Source of the DNA: CAYVFC01 sp964450715
GTDB taxonomy: Bacteria > Myxococcota_A > Polyangia > Polyangiales > JAFGIB01
Reading direction: 5' to 3'
NCBI GenBank assembly: GCA_964450715.1
Contig: CAYVFC010000087.1
Coordinates: 1 to 34,635, forward strand
DNA: 34,635 nucleotides
Positions 1 through 8,164 of the stretch are shown one piece after another. The translations under genes were made by a program, and so were the position numbers. The notes beneath the pieces are model-generated. The model made no database searches, had not been told where the DNA came from, and worked only from the letters and a program-made list of their open reading frames with translations. How positions within the stretch are numbered: the stretch's first letter is position 1; every line of letters starts with the position of its first letter.

Positions 1-17
1 CGCACGCTGGGATCCGT

Positions 18-49
18 CCGGGGGGCGGCCCGAAAGGGCCGTCCCTACC
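18..49. repeat. GC-rich palindrome (REP-like half element)
   Basis: A hairpin-forming sequence in which GGGGCGGCCC pairs with GGGCCGTCCC around a short AAA-centred loop, ending in CCCTAC. The same layout and the same CCCTAC ending appear in the pair at 29427-29505, so I read this as one unit of the same dispersed family. It lies downstream of the methyltransferase stop and could also act in transcription termination, but no T-tract follows on either strand. Confidence 0.45.
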
Positions 50-155
50 GGGACCCATTGCTCTGGCCGACACCCTCTGGGCCGGGCGGGTGGAGCCGCG
101 CATCCTCGAGCTACTACCGGCGCTCATCGTCAAGCGACCGTCGCTGGTTTCCGGT

Positions 156-1328
156 CTAACAGCCGCGGTTGCGCGCCAGCAGGTAGATGAGGTAGCGACG
201 ATTCTCCTGGTCCGGGTACGAGCTGCCCGTCAGGTGGCTGCTGATATCCGGATTGGGAAAGCTCATCAGGATTCGCTCCGCTTGCCGGGCGAGCCCCGGG
301 TCCCTGTGCTCCAGCAACCGGATCAGCAACCGGTAGAACGCCCCGCACTGGCGTCGCATGGCCGAGAACAGCTGCTGCTGGGGCGCGACGTTGCGCGTGA
401 TGTCCTCCTTCTCGACCACGTCGAAGACCTTCTGTTCCTCCATGGCCGAAACGGATGAAGGCGTCAGGTTGTCGGCGATCAACAGGTACCCCGTCGCCTG
501 CAGAAACCCCTCGCAATAGCGCAGGAAGCTTTCGAGGGGCTGTTCGGAAAAATAGTTGTAGGACTCGGAAAAAACCAGCAGGTCGTATTTTCCGTCCGGA
601 GCAAACTTTTCAAAGCGGGAACACACCACCTCGATGTCACCACCCCGCGCAGCGCGAATCATCTCGCAATGGTGCGGTTCCGGGCTGAGAGCCGTGACGT
701 CCATCCGTCGGTCCGCGAGGCGCGCGGCGAGCGCGCCGAGGCCGCAGCCCACGTCCAGCACCCGGTGAACGTTTTCGGGTACGTACCGCAGGAGATGGTC
801 GGTATAGGCCGTGTACGGATCGGTGGACGGAGCCGACGGGCCCGCCTCTCCCTCGCCCCGGGCCCAGTATCCGAAGTGCATGGACGCGAACGGGCCCAGG
901 TCCATCGCCTCCCGGTAGAACTCCATCCAGAGCGACTCGGCGACCGCCCGGTCCGGAAGGCCGGTAGGGACTTGCCGCGACGGAAGAGCCCCGGTCGACG
1001 GGTCGACCATTCGCCCATCGCGGCCGATGGCCCGTTGCCGGCCGGACAGCGGGCTTCGATCCATTCGCTTGATGAGCGCTACCGCGCGCAGGAACAGCTC
1101 CGAGACAGGCTCCGTTGCCGGGGCTCCCTTGTACGAGATGGCGAAATTCGCCGAACGGTCGAAATGGGGCCGGCCAAAGTCGGTTTCCAGGATGATCTCC
1201 ATACCATCGAAAAGCAGCAGGCGAACGCTCTTCTCGTGTTCCCGGACCTCGACGCCACCCAGCGCTCTGGATATGGAGCGCAGCAGAGCTTCCATGGATC
1301 GGGGAGGCGGTTCGGAAGAAAAGGACAT
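156..1328 (-). CDS. SAM-dependent methyltransferase (class I)
   Basis: About 390 residues. The class I motif VLDVGCGLGALAARL lies near residue 190, followed by a beta-2 region and a post-motif stretch (YDLLVFSESYNYFS) typical of Rossmann-fold SAM methyltransferases. The roughly 150 residues before it (from MEALLRSISRALGG) and the 110 after it match nothing I recognise, so the substrate is unknown. The frame opens at 1397, but ATG at 1328 is preferred because AGGG precedes it at about 9 bp; the 23 extra residues are Arg-rich and unlike a domain. It stands alone on the minus strand, separated from the next upstream gene by a palindromic repeat at 1469-1557. The methyltransferase fold is certain enough; small-molecule methylation is inference. 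Confidence 0.8.
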   Translation of the reverse strand: MSFSSEPPPRSMEALLRSISRALGGVEVREHEKSVRLLLFDGMEIILETDFGRPHFDRSANFAISYKGAPATEPVSELFLRAVALIKRMDRSPLSGRQRAIGRDGRMVDPSTGALPSRQVPTGLPDRAVAESLWMEFYREAMDLGPFASMHFGYWARGEGEAGPSAPSTDPYTAYTDHLLRYVPENVHRVLDVGCGLGALAARLADRRMDVTALSPEPHHCEMIRAARGGDIEVVCSRFEKFAPDGKYDLLVFSESYNYFSEQPLESFLRYCEGFLQATGYLLIADNLTPSSVSAMEEQKVFDVVEKEDITRNVAPQQQLFSAMRRQCGAFYRLLIRLLEHRDPGLARQAERILMSFPNPDISSHLTGSSYPDQENRRYLIYLLARNRGC

Positions 1329-1468
1329 CGATCGTCGCCCTGCGGCCGCCGGGGCAAACCGTTTCGATGAGACCCGGCAGCGTTGCATTTCGCGCATCGA
1401 AAGCGATTCGAAAGCGAGGATATCCTAGGGGTGGGGCTCGTCGGTCGTCAAGACTCGAGTTCGGCGGA

Positions 1469-1557
1469 GAGGGGACGCGGTTAGCCTTTTCACTTTTGGC
1501 CATCCTCCGCGTATCGCACGGAAGCGGAAAAAGTGAATAAGCTAACCGGGTCCCCTC
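1469..1557. repeat. 89-bp palindromic repeat with GAGGGGAC ends
   Basis: The left arm 1469-1496 (GAGGGGACGCGGTTAGC, then TTTTCACTTTT) is the inverted complement of the right arm 1528-1557 (AAAAAGTGAATAAGCTAACC, then GGGTCCCCTC), with two or three mismatches and a loop of about 31 bp. The GGGGAC terminus is shared with the repeats at 14668-14759, but the inner sequence differs (GGTTAGC against GTTGCTAC). It looks like a REPIN or small non-autonomous element. It lies 11 bp after the stop of the small lipoprotein frame, so it may have truncated that gene. Confidence 0.75.
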
Positions 1558-1567
1558 ATTACTTACG

Positions 1568-1780
1568 CTATTCGAGGGCCTGAAATGGGCCTGGAAAGGC
1601 GCGCTTCGGGACGGGCGATCCCATCCCGGGCAGCTGCGCCTCTCCGCTTCCGGTGCCGAGACCGCCCTGGCCGCCAATGCTACTCTTTCCCGATTCACCG
1701 CAAGCGGCCAAGCAGACCAGCGCGCCCAGGAAAAGTCGTGTGAGCCTATGGTTCAACCCCGTATGGAGGCCCCCATTCAT
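1568..1780 (-). CDS. Small lipoprotein, possibly 3'-truncated
   Basis: Seventy residues. A signal peptide of the lipoprotein type ends in LVCLAAC, giving a lipidated Cys near residue 28, followed by a Gly/Ser-rich linker (GGQGGLGTGSGEAQL). No folded domain follows the linker. In related organisms such leaders usually precede a long exported protein, so this may be the 5' remnant of a larger gene cut off by the palindrome that begins just beyond the stop. Its ATG overlaps the TGA of the upstream ATPase gene (ATGA, 1777-1780), so translation is probably coupled. Function unknown. Confidence 0.5.
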   Translation of the reverse strand: MNGGLHTGLNHRLTRLFLGALVCLAACGESGKSSIGGQGGLGTGSGEAQLPGMGSPVPKRAFPGPFQALE

Positions 1781-3186
1781 CTCAGAAGGTCGTGTAGGCC
1801 GAGTACGTGGGCGAAATAACGGGAGCGTTTCACGGCGTCGGTGGTTCCGGAAGCCGAGATCAGAACCGGCTCCACCGATATGCCATCCGGTATGGGCAGG
1901 CGTTCGAGCTTCTGTTTGACCTCGCTGACGGCCTCGGTTCCGACCGGGGCAGTATGGTATTTATACTCAACCATCGTCCAGACGCCGTCTCGTCTCATGA
2001 TCAGCCAGTCGATCTGCAGCCCGCGGGATTCGGATCGTCGCTGCTGAAAGAAAGGGCCCATCGCTTCCACGTCGGCCAATCCGAGACCGATCCGGTCCAG
2101 CACTCGATCCATCGCGTCCTCGTTCAGGCGTTCGAACGCGTATCCGTAGTACTGGTGGACGGTGGGCGCGACGATACTGTGAAAGAGGTCCTCGCCGCGC
2201 CTGTTCCTTCTAATGATACCGCGGTGGGGCTGGATATATCGGAAGTAAAAGAGGAGGAAGGGGTCGATGAGCTTGTAGACACGGGTGCGGGCTCGCCGGG
2301 TGCCGGTTATGGGTACGGGTTCGTACTCCCTGACGAACTGCGCGCGCTGCAGGTTGTGGAGCTGCTCCTTGAGCCCGCCGCCCCTCGGTAACTTCAGCTT
2401 GGCAGATAATTCGCTGAGGCTCGCAGGGTGCCGGGAAAGCGATTCGACGATGGATTGATAGACCTTGAGGCTGCGGAACTGTTCCTTGAAAAGGGTTTCA
2501 TATTCCTCGGTGAAGAATCCGTTCGAAGTAAAACAGAGGCTGTTGAGGTTTCGCGCCAGAGACCGACGGGGATCGATCTGCTCGAGGTACTTGGGAACGC
2601 CGCCCAGACACATGTACATCTGCGCTTTCTCCGGCGCGCTTCGCCGGGGAATGAAGAGAGCGCTTTCGGCCGGCGAAAGGGGAGGTAGACAGAGCTCTAG
2701 CGTCTTGCGATTGTGCAGAGCTCTGGAATGGACGACATGCCTGGTCATGAAGCTCGCTACCGAACCGCAGAGAATCAGGCAGACCTCCTGGTTTCGTGAC
2801 CAGCGATCCCAGTACAGCTTGAGCTCCGATACGATTCGACTCCGACCGGCACCCATCCAGGGGAACTCGTCGAACACCAGGACCCACCGTCCGCGCTCCA
2901 CGATCTCTCCGAGTCCTTGAAACACCTCCCGCCAGTTACGAGCACGTAAACGCACGCGTCCGGTTTGCCGGGAGAGGTCGTCGAGAAACTGCTCGATCTG
3001 AACGGCCGTTTGCTCTCCCTCAATACCCTCGAAGAGAAGGACTTTTCTCTCCCTCTTGGTCGCCTCTCGGATCAGGGTGGATTTGCCGACGCGGCGCCTT
3101 CCGTAGATGACGATGAGCTGGGCTTTGGAGCGATCGGCCAGCCGTTGACGGATGAGACCGATCTCGTGGGTTCGACCGATGAACAT
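1777..3186 (-). CDS. ATPase_2/DUF234-type AAA+ ATPase with nuclease-like C-terminus
   Basis: 469 residues. Walker A is GRRRVGKST at 29-37 and Walker B is VLVFDEFPW at about 102-110, the signature of the ATPase_2 family common in archaea and scattered in bacteria. A winged-helix-like middle (LSELSAKLKLPRGGGLKEQL) follows. The C-terminal part matches DUF234 in position and has a PD-(D/E)XK-like pattern: QIDWLI near 391-396 and VEYKYH near 406-411. This suggests an ATP-driven DNA-binding or nuclease-like protein, often found on mobile or plasmid-derived DNA; its cellular role is unknown. A near-consensus promoter and two palindromes sit directly upstream. A decayed relative occurs at 18265-18391. 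The family assignment is confident; nuclease activity is inference. Confidence 0.88.
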   Translation of the reverse strand: MFIGRTHEIGLIRQRLADRSKAQLIVIYGRRRVGKSTLIREATKRERKVLLFEGIEGEQTAVQIEQFLDDLSRQTGRVRLRARNWREVFQGLGEIVERGRWVLVFDEFPWMGAGRSRIVSELKLYWDRWSRNQEVCLILCGSVASFMTRHVVHSRALHNRKTLELCLPPLSPAESALFIPRRSAPEKAQMYMCLGGVPKYLEQIDPRRSLARNLNSLCFTSNGFFTEEYETLFKEQFRSLKVYQSIVESLSRHPASLSELSAKLKLPRGGGLKEQLHNLQRAQFVREYEPVPITGTRRARTRVYKLIDPFLLFYFRYIQPHRGIIRRNRRGEDLFHSIVAPTVHQYYGYAFERLNEDAMDRVLDRIGLGLADVEAMGPFFQQRRSESRGLQIDWLIMRRDGVWTMVEYKYHTAPVGTEAVSEVKQKLERLPIPDGISVEPVLISASGTTDAVKRSRYFAHVLGLHDLLR

Positions 3187-3192
3187 GAGGGA

Positions 3193-3221
3193 ATGTTACG
3201 GTTGTGCAAAGAGAATGTCAA
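3193..3221 (-). promoter_or_regulatory. Sigma-70-type promoter predicting a leaderless ATPase mRNA
   Basis: Read on the minus strand, TTGACA (3216-3221) is followed by exactly 17 bp and then TAACAT (3193-3198). Only six bases (TCCCTC) separate the -10 element from the ATG at 3184-3186, so the expected +1 falls on or next to the start codon. No Shine-Dalgarno sequence is present. One arm of the GTTGTGCAAA palindrome lies inside the spacer. Confidence 0.65.
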
Positions 3222-3280
3222 GAATTCTGTTTGCACAACTGTTGTGCGAATTAATAGCAATCTATTCTGTTTGCACAACA
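3201..3280. promoter_or_regulatory. Two tandem 40-bp palindromic operator units
   Basis: Unit 1 (3201-3240) and unit 2 (3241-3280) each begin with GTTGTGC(A/G)AA and end with TTTGCACAAC, perfect or near-perfect inverted arms about 19-20 bp apart. Both units also share ATTCTGTTTGCACAAC. Unit 1 overlaps both promoter elements of the ATPase gene, so a protein binding these arms would block RNA polymerase. The obvious candidate binder is the ATPase itself through its winged-helix-like region, which is inference. Confidence 0.7.
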
Positions 3281-3354
3281 ACTGAAGGCGCCGCGAGCGG
3301 GAACCCTGCGGCGTGAGGTGAGCGAGGGACTTACGGCAACCGGGTAAAGCCCGC

Positions 3355-3402
3355 GGCGCTGAAATCGCGGCAGTCGTTGGGGCGCTGAAATCTCTGCGGT
3401 CG
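3355..3402. repeat. Two direct repeats of about 22 bp
   Basis: GGCGCTGAAATCGCGGCAGTCG at 3355-3376 recurs with three changes at 3381-3402, a period of 26 bp. It lies in the non-coding stretch between the ATPase operator and the kinase promoter. Purpose unknown; it may be a binding site or debris of a repeat element. Confidence 0.55.
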
Positions 3403-3460
3403 CTGTTCTGTACGCGCCAAGAAACCGTTCCCCTCGAACGACCCGGTGTGATTTTCCGCC

Positions 3461-3508
3461 ATCATCGGATGGTTGACATAAAACAACAAACTGCGACCGA
3501 CCGATGAT
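3461..3508. repeat. Inverted repeat ATCATCGG...CCGATGAT
   Basis: ATCATCGGATGGT (3461-3473) pairs with ACCGACCGATGAT (3496-3508), leaving a 22-bp A-rich loop. It lies in the 478-bp gap between the ATPase gene and the kinase gene. The rest of that gap holds the operator (3201-3280), the direct repeats (3355-3402), a REP-like half element (3545-3572) and the kinase promoter; I see no gene in it. Confidence 0.5.
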
Positions 3509-3544
3509 CGCGTTCTGTTTACCCGGTCACGCGGTTACCCAAAA

Positions 3545-3572
3545 ATGTAAATACTGTAGCAACGTCCCTCTA
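3545..3572. repeat. Half copy of the GTAGCAACGTCCC repeat
   Basis: The sequence ATGTAAATACTGTAGCAACG followed by TCCCTCT matches the right arm of the perfect palindrome at 14668-14759 with few changes. No clear left arm is found upstream, so this is a solo or decayed unit. It is followed by a CTCACTACTCAC-type short repeat up to 3600. Confidence 0.6.
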
Positions 3573-3599
3573 CTCACCTCTACTCACTACTCACACTAC

Positions 3600-3629
3600 T
3601 TGACAGGAAAATTACGAGCCGAACATACT
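3600..3629 (+). promoter_or_regulatory. Likely sigma-70 promoter of the kinase gene
   Basis: TTGACA at 3600-3605 is followed, after 18 bp, by CATACT (3624-3629), a four-of-six match to the -10 consensus. A ribosome binding site GGAGGT lies at 3650-3655, 9 bp before the ATG at 3665. The perfect -35 and the position support the call; the -10 is weak. Confidence 0.45.
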
Positions 3630-3664
3630 AGAAGAATGCCGTTATCATCGGAGGTCCGGAGCTA

Positions 3665-6600
3665 ATGGCGAACGACACTTCGTCCGCGCGGCAAGACGGT
3701 TCCGACCCCCGACCCGGCGAGCTGATCGCTCAACGCTACCGCATCGAGTCCGAGCTCGGGCGCGGCGGCATGGCGGTGGCCTACGCGGTCCGCGACCAGG
3801 TCGAGAATCGACGCCTGGCGTTAAAGAGACTATTCGAGCGCGAGGGCAAAAACCGCGACGAGCTGGTCCAGCACTTCGAGCGCGAGTATCACGCGCTCAA
3901 ACAGCTCAGCCACCCGCGCGTGGTGGAGGTCTACGAGTTCGGCCACGACGGGGGCACGGCCTTTTACACCATGGAGTGGCTGGGAGGCGGGGACCTGAAC
4001 ACGCTGTCGCCGCTGCCGGTTTCGCGCGTGTGTGCCTTGCTGGCCGATGTCTGCTCTGTGCTCTCGCTCTTGCACTCGCGCGGGCTGGTGCACCGAGACG
4101 TAACCCCGCGCAACATACGCTGTACGGACGACGGGTTGGCCAAGCTGATCGACTTTGGCGGCGTCACTGCTTTTGGCTCGGTTCCGCACGTGATCGGCAC
4201 GCCGGCCTTCTGTTCACCCGAGGCCGTGCACGGGCAGGAGCTCGACGGACGCACCGATCTATTCTCCCTGGGCGCGACGGCCTATTACGCTTTGACCGGG
4301 AGGCAGGCGTATCCCGCGCGCACTTTTGGCGCGCTCAGGGCGCTGTGGCGAGAACCGGTGACGCCTCCGTCGCGGCTGGTGGACGGGATCGAACCGGAGC
4401 TCGATGCCCTCATCCTGGCGCTGATGTCGCTCGACCGCGATGCGCGACCGCGTACCGCCGCCGAGGTGATGGAACGGCTGTGCACGCTCGGCGGTGTCGA
4501 GATGCGCGAGGACCTGGTCGTGCGGCAGGCCTACCTGAGCATGCCGCGGCTTCAGGGCCGCAAGCAGAGCCTGGCCGAGCTGCGGCACGCGCTCGGTCGC
4601 GACCGGCGCAAGCGGCCGCGCACGTTGAGCGTGGTCGCCGAGCCGGGCATGGGCCGCAGCCGTTTCCTCACCGCCTGCGCGCTCGGGGCCCAGGTTCAGG
4701 GCGCCACCGTGGCCCGGGCCGACGCCTCGGACGCCACCGTCCAGTTCGGTGTGGCGCGCGCGCTAGTCGAGCAGGTGCTGCAGGCCATGCCTTCGTTCGC
4801 CGAGGGGCTCGGGAGCGAACAGCGCGCCCTGGTCTCGCTCGCGGCTCCGGAGGCGAGCGAGGCACCCTCCGGCGACGAGCTCGACCGACGGGCTCGGACT
4901 CAAACCGCGCTGCGCGACCTTTTGCTGCAGGCATGTGCCGAGCGACCGTTGATGCTGGCGGTGGACGACGCCCACCTGATCGACGAGCGCAGCGCAGCGC
5001 TTCTCTCGCTGCTCTCCTCCGAGCAGGGCGCCACGGGTTTGACGCTGGTAATCACCCTCCCCGCGGATACGCAAGCGGAAACCATCCAGCCGTCGCTGCG
5101 GATGTTCGTGGACCGTGCCACCGTAATCAAGCTGCGGCCGCTGACCGACGAGCAAACCCAGGCGCTGCTGGCGTCTATCTTCGGCGAAGTCGAGCACCTC
5201 GATGCGCTCGCCGATCGCCTGCACCGGATCGCGGCCGGTTCCCCGCGTGCGCTCATGCAGCTGGCCCAGCACCTGCTCGACCGGGGCGCCATTCGCTACC
5301 AGTCGGGCTCCTTCATTCTGCCGGTCTCGCTCGATCCCGCGGACCTGCCCGAGACCGTACACGGTATGCTGGAAGCGCGCGTCGCCTCGCTTTCGGCCAC
5401 CGCCCGGCGGCTGGTGCAGGGGCTTTCGCTGATCGAACACGAGGGCCTGACCGACGACGAGCTGAAACTGCTGCTCGATAGCGACGACTCGGGCACGGTG
5501 ATCGAGGCGGTGAACGAGCTGCTCGTTCGCAACATCTTGCTGGTCAAGGGAGTGCAGCATCTATTGGCGAGCGAGGTCTATCGCCGGCTATTCACCTCGG
5601 GGCTTTCCGAGGAGGAGAAACACGCGCTTCACCTGCGGCTGGCCGACATCTATCGGCGCCGGCCCGCCCGCGGCTGGTCGGTGCTTCAGCACCTCATTTT
5701 GGCGGGCGAATACCAGACCGCGCTCGAGCTGTTGCTCCCGGGCGCCCGCGACCACAGCAACCTGAATCCCGCCCAGGTCGCCGCCACGGTCAGCGAGCTG
5801 CCCCACGGCTGGGAGAAGCAGATGCGCGCGTTGATCGACTACGGCGAACGGACCGGTCGGCCGCGCGAAGAGAGCCATTTCGTGCGCAGCAGCCTGGTCG
5901 GCTACGGGGCGCTCAGCGCCCAGGCGACAAAAGAAGACGTGATGTTGCTCCTGCAGCAGCTCGAGCACGACTGCGGTGTCGATCTCTATCGGGCGCTGCC
6001 CGAGGACATGGACCCCACCGAGCGCGCGCTAACGGCGCTCAAGCAGGCCCAGGAGCGCTTCGACCGTACGCCACCCAACCAGCGTGTGGCTCCGCCCGCC
6101 CAGGCACTGCCGCTGCTGGCCCGCGAGGTGATCGGGGCCATCGGCGTGATGGGGGCGCACTTCGACTACCCCTTCTTTCGCGACCTGACCCCGATCGAGC
6201 CCTTTGTCTCGCTGTCCCCCGCGCTTCAGGTCGTGCAGTGGAATATCGAGGGAACGCGCTCGCTGGCCACCGGGCACTACCACATCCTGTTCGAGCGCAA
6301 CCGGGCCATCATGGAGCGCATGGCCCAGCCGGACCGGGCGGGCCTCGACCCGGCAGCTCACCACTTCATGGGGCTTGCGCTGCGCTTCTCGAACACCCTC
6401 GTCTCGACCATATTCGGGCGTCAGGTCGACGAGGGCTTTCTGGCGGAGCTGGAGGCCGATCCCATCTTTACCGTCAACGCCTGCCGCCTGCGCATGCTGG
6501 ACGCGCTCTGCCACGGCGACATCGCTCGTGCGGACGAGCTCAAGCGCAAGGCCGAGCTCATCCGGCTGCGCGACAATCGCCCGCAGATGTTCGAGGGCAG

Positions 6601-7762
6601 TCACGTATTCCACGAATACGTGATGTATGCCTTTGCGGGAGATCTCGCTCGCCTCAAGCAGCTCTTGCCCGTCATCGAAGCGCGCGCCGAGCAGATGCCC
6701 AATTGGAAACCCATCCTGCGACACGCTCGCGGCTGTTATCACTCGCTGCGCGGCGCGCCCCGCGAAGCGCTCGCAGAGATCGAAGCCGGCCTGGTGGGTC
6801 TCAAGGCCGGCGAGCATCCGACGTACGTACGGCTGGCCGCCAGCGAGGTCTTGACGCTGTGTAGGCTCGGCGAGCAAAGAAATGCGATCGAGACGGGCGA
6901 AACGCACCTGGCGGCGGTGCGGGAGGTCGAGCTCGGGCCCTGTATGCACGTGCTGATCGAGGCGGTCGCTCTTGCCCATGCCGAAAGCGGCGGGCACGAG
7001 CGCGCGCGCGAGCTGGCGGACGAGGTGGTCGCCATGCTCGAGGACTTCGGCGCAGGCGGGCTGGTCATGGGCGGTGCCTACGAGACGCGGGCACGCGTAG
7101 CGCTCCTGGCCGGCGACCAGAGCGGCTTTAATACTTTTGCCGCGCGCTGCTCCGCCATCTACCAGGCCGGTCACAATCCGATGCTCATCGCTCGTTACGC
7201 TGAGCTGATGAACCAGGCCCGGCTGGTCCAACTCGAGGTGGCCGATGGCCTAGTCAAGGACGCCCAGGGCCGCGTGGCCAGCTCGATACATTCGCTGCTC
7301 TTCAGCGACTTCGCGGACAGAGGTCAGCGCGCGCAGGCGGCGCTCAAGGCGGTATTGCACGAGGCCGCGGCCGAAAGCGGATTCCTCTACACGGTGCAGG
7401 CCGCCGGCGCTCAGCTCGCCGCCCAGCAGGGCGCGGTCGAGCCGCCACCCGACCTCGACACGTTGGTGGAAACCCTGCTCCAGCTGCTCTCCAACGACGG
7501 AGCTGAGCTCACGGCCACCTGCACCATCGCGGCCGACGAAAGCGACGCGGAGGCCGGGGAGCTTGCTTGGAGCAACGCGAGCGGTGCGGTCTTCACCCCG
7601 GTGGTGCTCGGCCATCCCACCGAGAGCGGACGGATGGTGACCGGAGTGGTGGCGCTGGGTCCGGGTGCGCACGCGGCGAGTATACCGGCCGAGCTACTGT
7701 CCGGCGTCAGCCAGGCGCTGCAGCGCGCCGGTGATGTCGACACGCTGCTGGCCAGTTGGTGA
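3665..7762 (+). CDS. Ser/Thr protein kinase fused to an AAA-like ATPase and helical repeat tail
   Basis: 1365 residues. The N-terminal Hanks-type kinase is complete: glycine loop GRGGMAVAY (32-40), Lys54, Glu74, catalytic HRDVTPRN (143-150), DFG at 163-165 and GTPAFCSPE at 178-186 in place of APE. A STAND/AAA-like ATPase follows: AEPGMGRSRF near 324-333 stands where Walker A is expected but has Arg in place of the invariant Lys, and LMLAVDDAH near 430 resembles Walker B. The remaining 700-plus residues are helical, TPR-like repeats. The layout fits the large cytoplasmic kinase-ATPase-TPR regulators abundant in Myxococcota. Target unknown. The ATPase module may bind but not hydrolyse nucleotide, given the Walker A change. 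It stands alone with its own promoter. Confidence 0.9.
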   Translation: MANDTSSARQDGSDPRPGELIAQRYRIESELGRGGMAVAYAVRDQVENRRLALKRLFEREGKNRDELVQHFEREYHALKQLSHPRVVEVYEFGHDGGTAFYTMEWLGGGDLNTLSPLPVSRVCALLADVCSVLSLLHSRGLVHRDVTPRNIRCTDDGLAKLIDFGGVTAFGSVPHVIGTPAFCSPEAVHGQELDGRTDLFSLGATAYYALTGRQAYPARTFGALRALWREPVTPPSRLVDGIEPELDALILALMSLDRDARPRTAAEVMERLCTLGGVEMREDLVVRQAYLSMPRLQGRKQSLAELRHALGRDRRKRPRTLSVVAEPGMGRSRFLTACALGAQVQGATVARADASDATVQFGVARALVEQVLQAMPSFAEGLGSEQRALVSLAAPEASEAPSGDELDRRARTQTALRDLLLQACAERPLMLAVDDAHLIDERSAALLSLLSSEQGATGLTLVITLPADTQAETIQPSLRMFVDRATVIKLRPLTDEQTQALLASIFGEVEHLDALADRLHRIAAGSPRALMQLAQHLLDRGAIRYQSGSFILPVSLDPADLPETVHGMLEARVASLSATARRLVQGLSLIEHEGLTDDELKLLLDSDDSGTVIEAVNELLVRNILLVKGVQHLLASEVYRRLFTSGLSEEEKHALHLRLADIYRRRPARGWSVLQHLILAGEYQTALELLLPGARDHSNLNPAQVAATVSELPHGWEKQMRALIDYGERTGRPREESHFVRSSLVGYGALSAQATKEDVMLLLQQLEHDCGVDLYRALPEDMDPTERALTALKQAQERFDRTPPNQRVAPPAQALPLLAREVIGAIGVMGAHFDYPFFRDLTPIEPFVSLSPALQVVQWNIEGTRSLATGHYHILFERNRAIMERMAQPDRAGLDPAAHHFMGLALRFSNTLVSTIFGRQVDEGFLAELEADPIFTVNACRLRMLDALCHGDIARADELKRKAELIRLRDNRPQMFEGSHVFHEYVMYAFAGDLARLKQLLPVIEARAEQMPNWKPILRHARGCYHSLRGAPREALAEIEAGLVGLKAGEHPTYVRLAASEVLTLCRLGEQRNAIETGETHLAAVREVELGPCMHVLIEAVALAHAESGGHERARELADEVVAMLEDFGAGGLVMGGAYETRARVALLAGDQSGFNTFAARCSAIYQAGHNPMLIARYAELMNQARLVQLEVADGLVKDAQGRVASSIHSLLFSDFADRGQRAQAALKAVLHEAAAESGFLYTVQAAGAQLAAQQGAVEPPPDLDTLVETLLQLLSNDGAELTATCTIAADESDAEAGELAWSNASGAVFTPVVLGHPTESGRMVTGVVALGPGAHAASIPAELLSGVSQALQRAGDVDTLLASW

Positions 7763-7996
7763 GGCCCGCCTTATCCGGGCGGCAGCAACCAGATCTCGAA
7801 ACCGCTGTCGAAGCGCTCCCGCTACCGCCTGCGCGACGAGGGCCGCATCGAGCACCTGCCCCGGGGGCTTTGTCGGCGCACCGACCAGAAGGCCGCAGAC
7901 CTCGATGGGTGGCGTCTCCGGAAAACGACGGGGCTCTTACTGAGTTTCTCGTTGGGTAATGAGACAACACCTCGCCCGAATGCGGTCTGCCGGCCT

Positions 7997-8070
7997 GTTG
8001 TCATTTCGAAGCGAAGCGAGAAATCTCCTTTACGAAGAGATCTCTGGCTCCGCTCGAGATGACAGTGACA
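7997..8070. repeat. TGTCATTTCG-type palindromic repeat (MITE/REP-like)
   Basis: The left part begins TTGTCATTTCGAAGCGAAGC and runs into GAGAAATCTC; the right part begins GAGATCTCTGG and ends CTCGAGATGACAGTGACA. The arms are imperfect inverted copies about 30 bp long. I recognise the pattern TGTCATTTCGA-GCGAAGCGAGAAATCTC from many bacterial genomes as a common dispersed palindromic repeat. It is probably non-coding and non-autonomous. Confidence 0.7.
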
Positions 8071-8126
8071 GCCAACCGACTCGACGGAAAAGTATCCCTG
8101 CGATCCTCTACCCGATGAGAAATTCA

Positions 8127-8164
8127 GTAATAAAGAGCCCCCTGCGGAGGGGCTCCGCAGGGGG
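8127..8164 (-). terminator. Rho-independent-type terminator of the hydrolase gene
   Basis: A perfect 12-bp stem CCCCCTGCGGAG / CTCCGCAGGGGG with a 3-base loop spans 8138-8164. On the minus strand it is followed by CTCTTTATTACT, a T-rich tail. It lies 38 bp after the stop of the modular hydrolase at 8202. The stem is also typical of dispersed GC-rich repeats, so it may be a captured repeat. Confidence 0.6.

Noticed and set aside
7763..8062. About 100 open codons in the kinase frame after its TGA, which could suggest stop-codon readthrough.
   Set aside because: No readthrough context or similarity was seen, and the frame ends inside a dispersed repeat.
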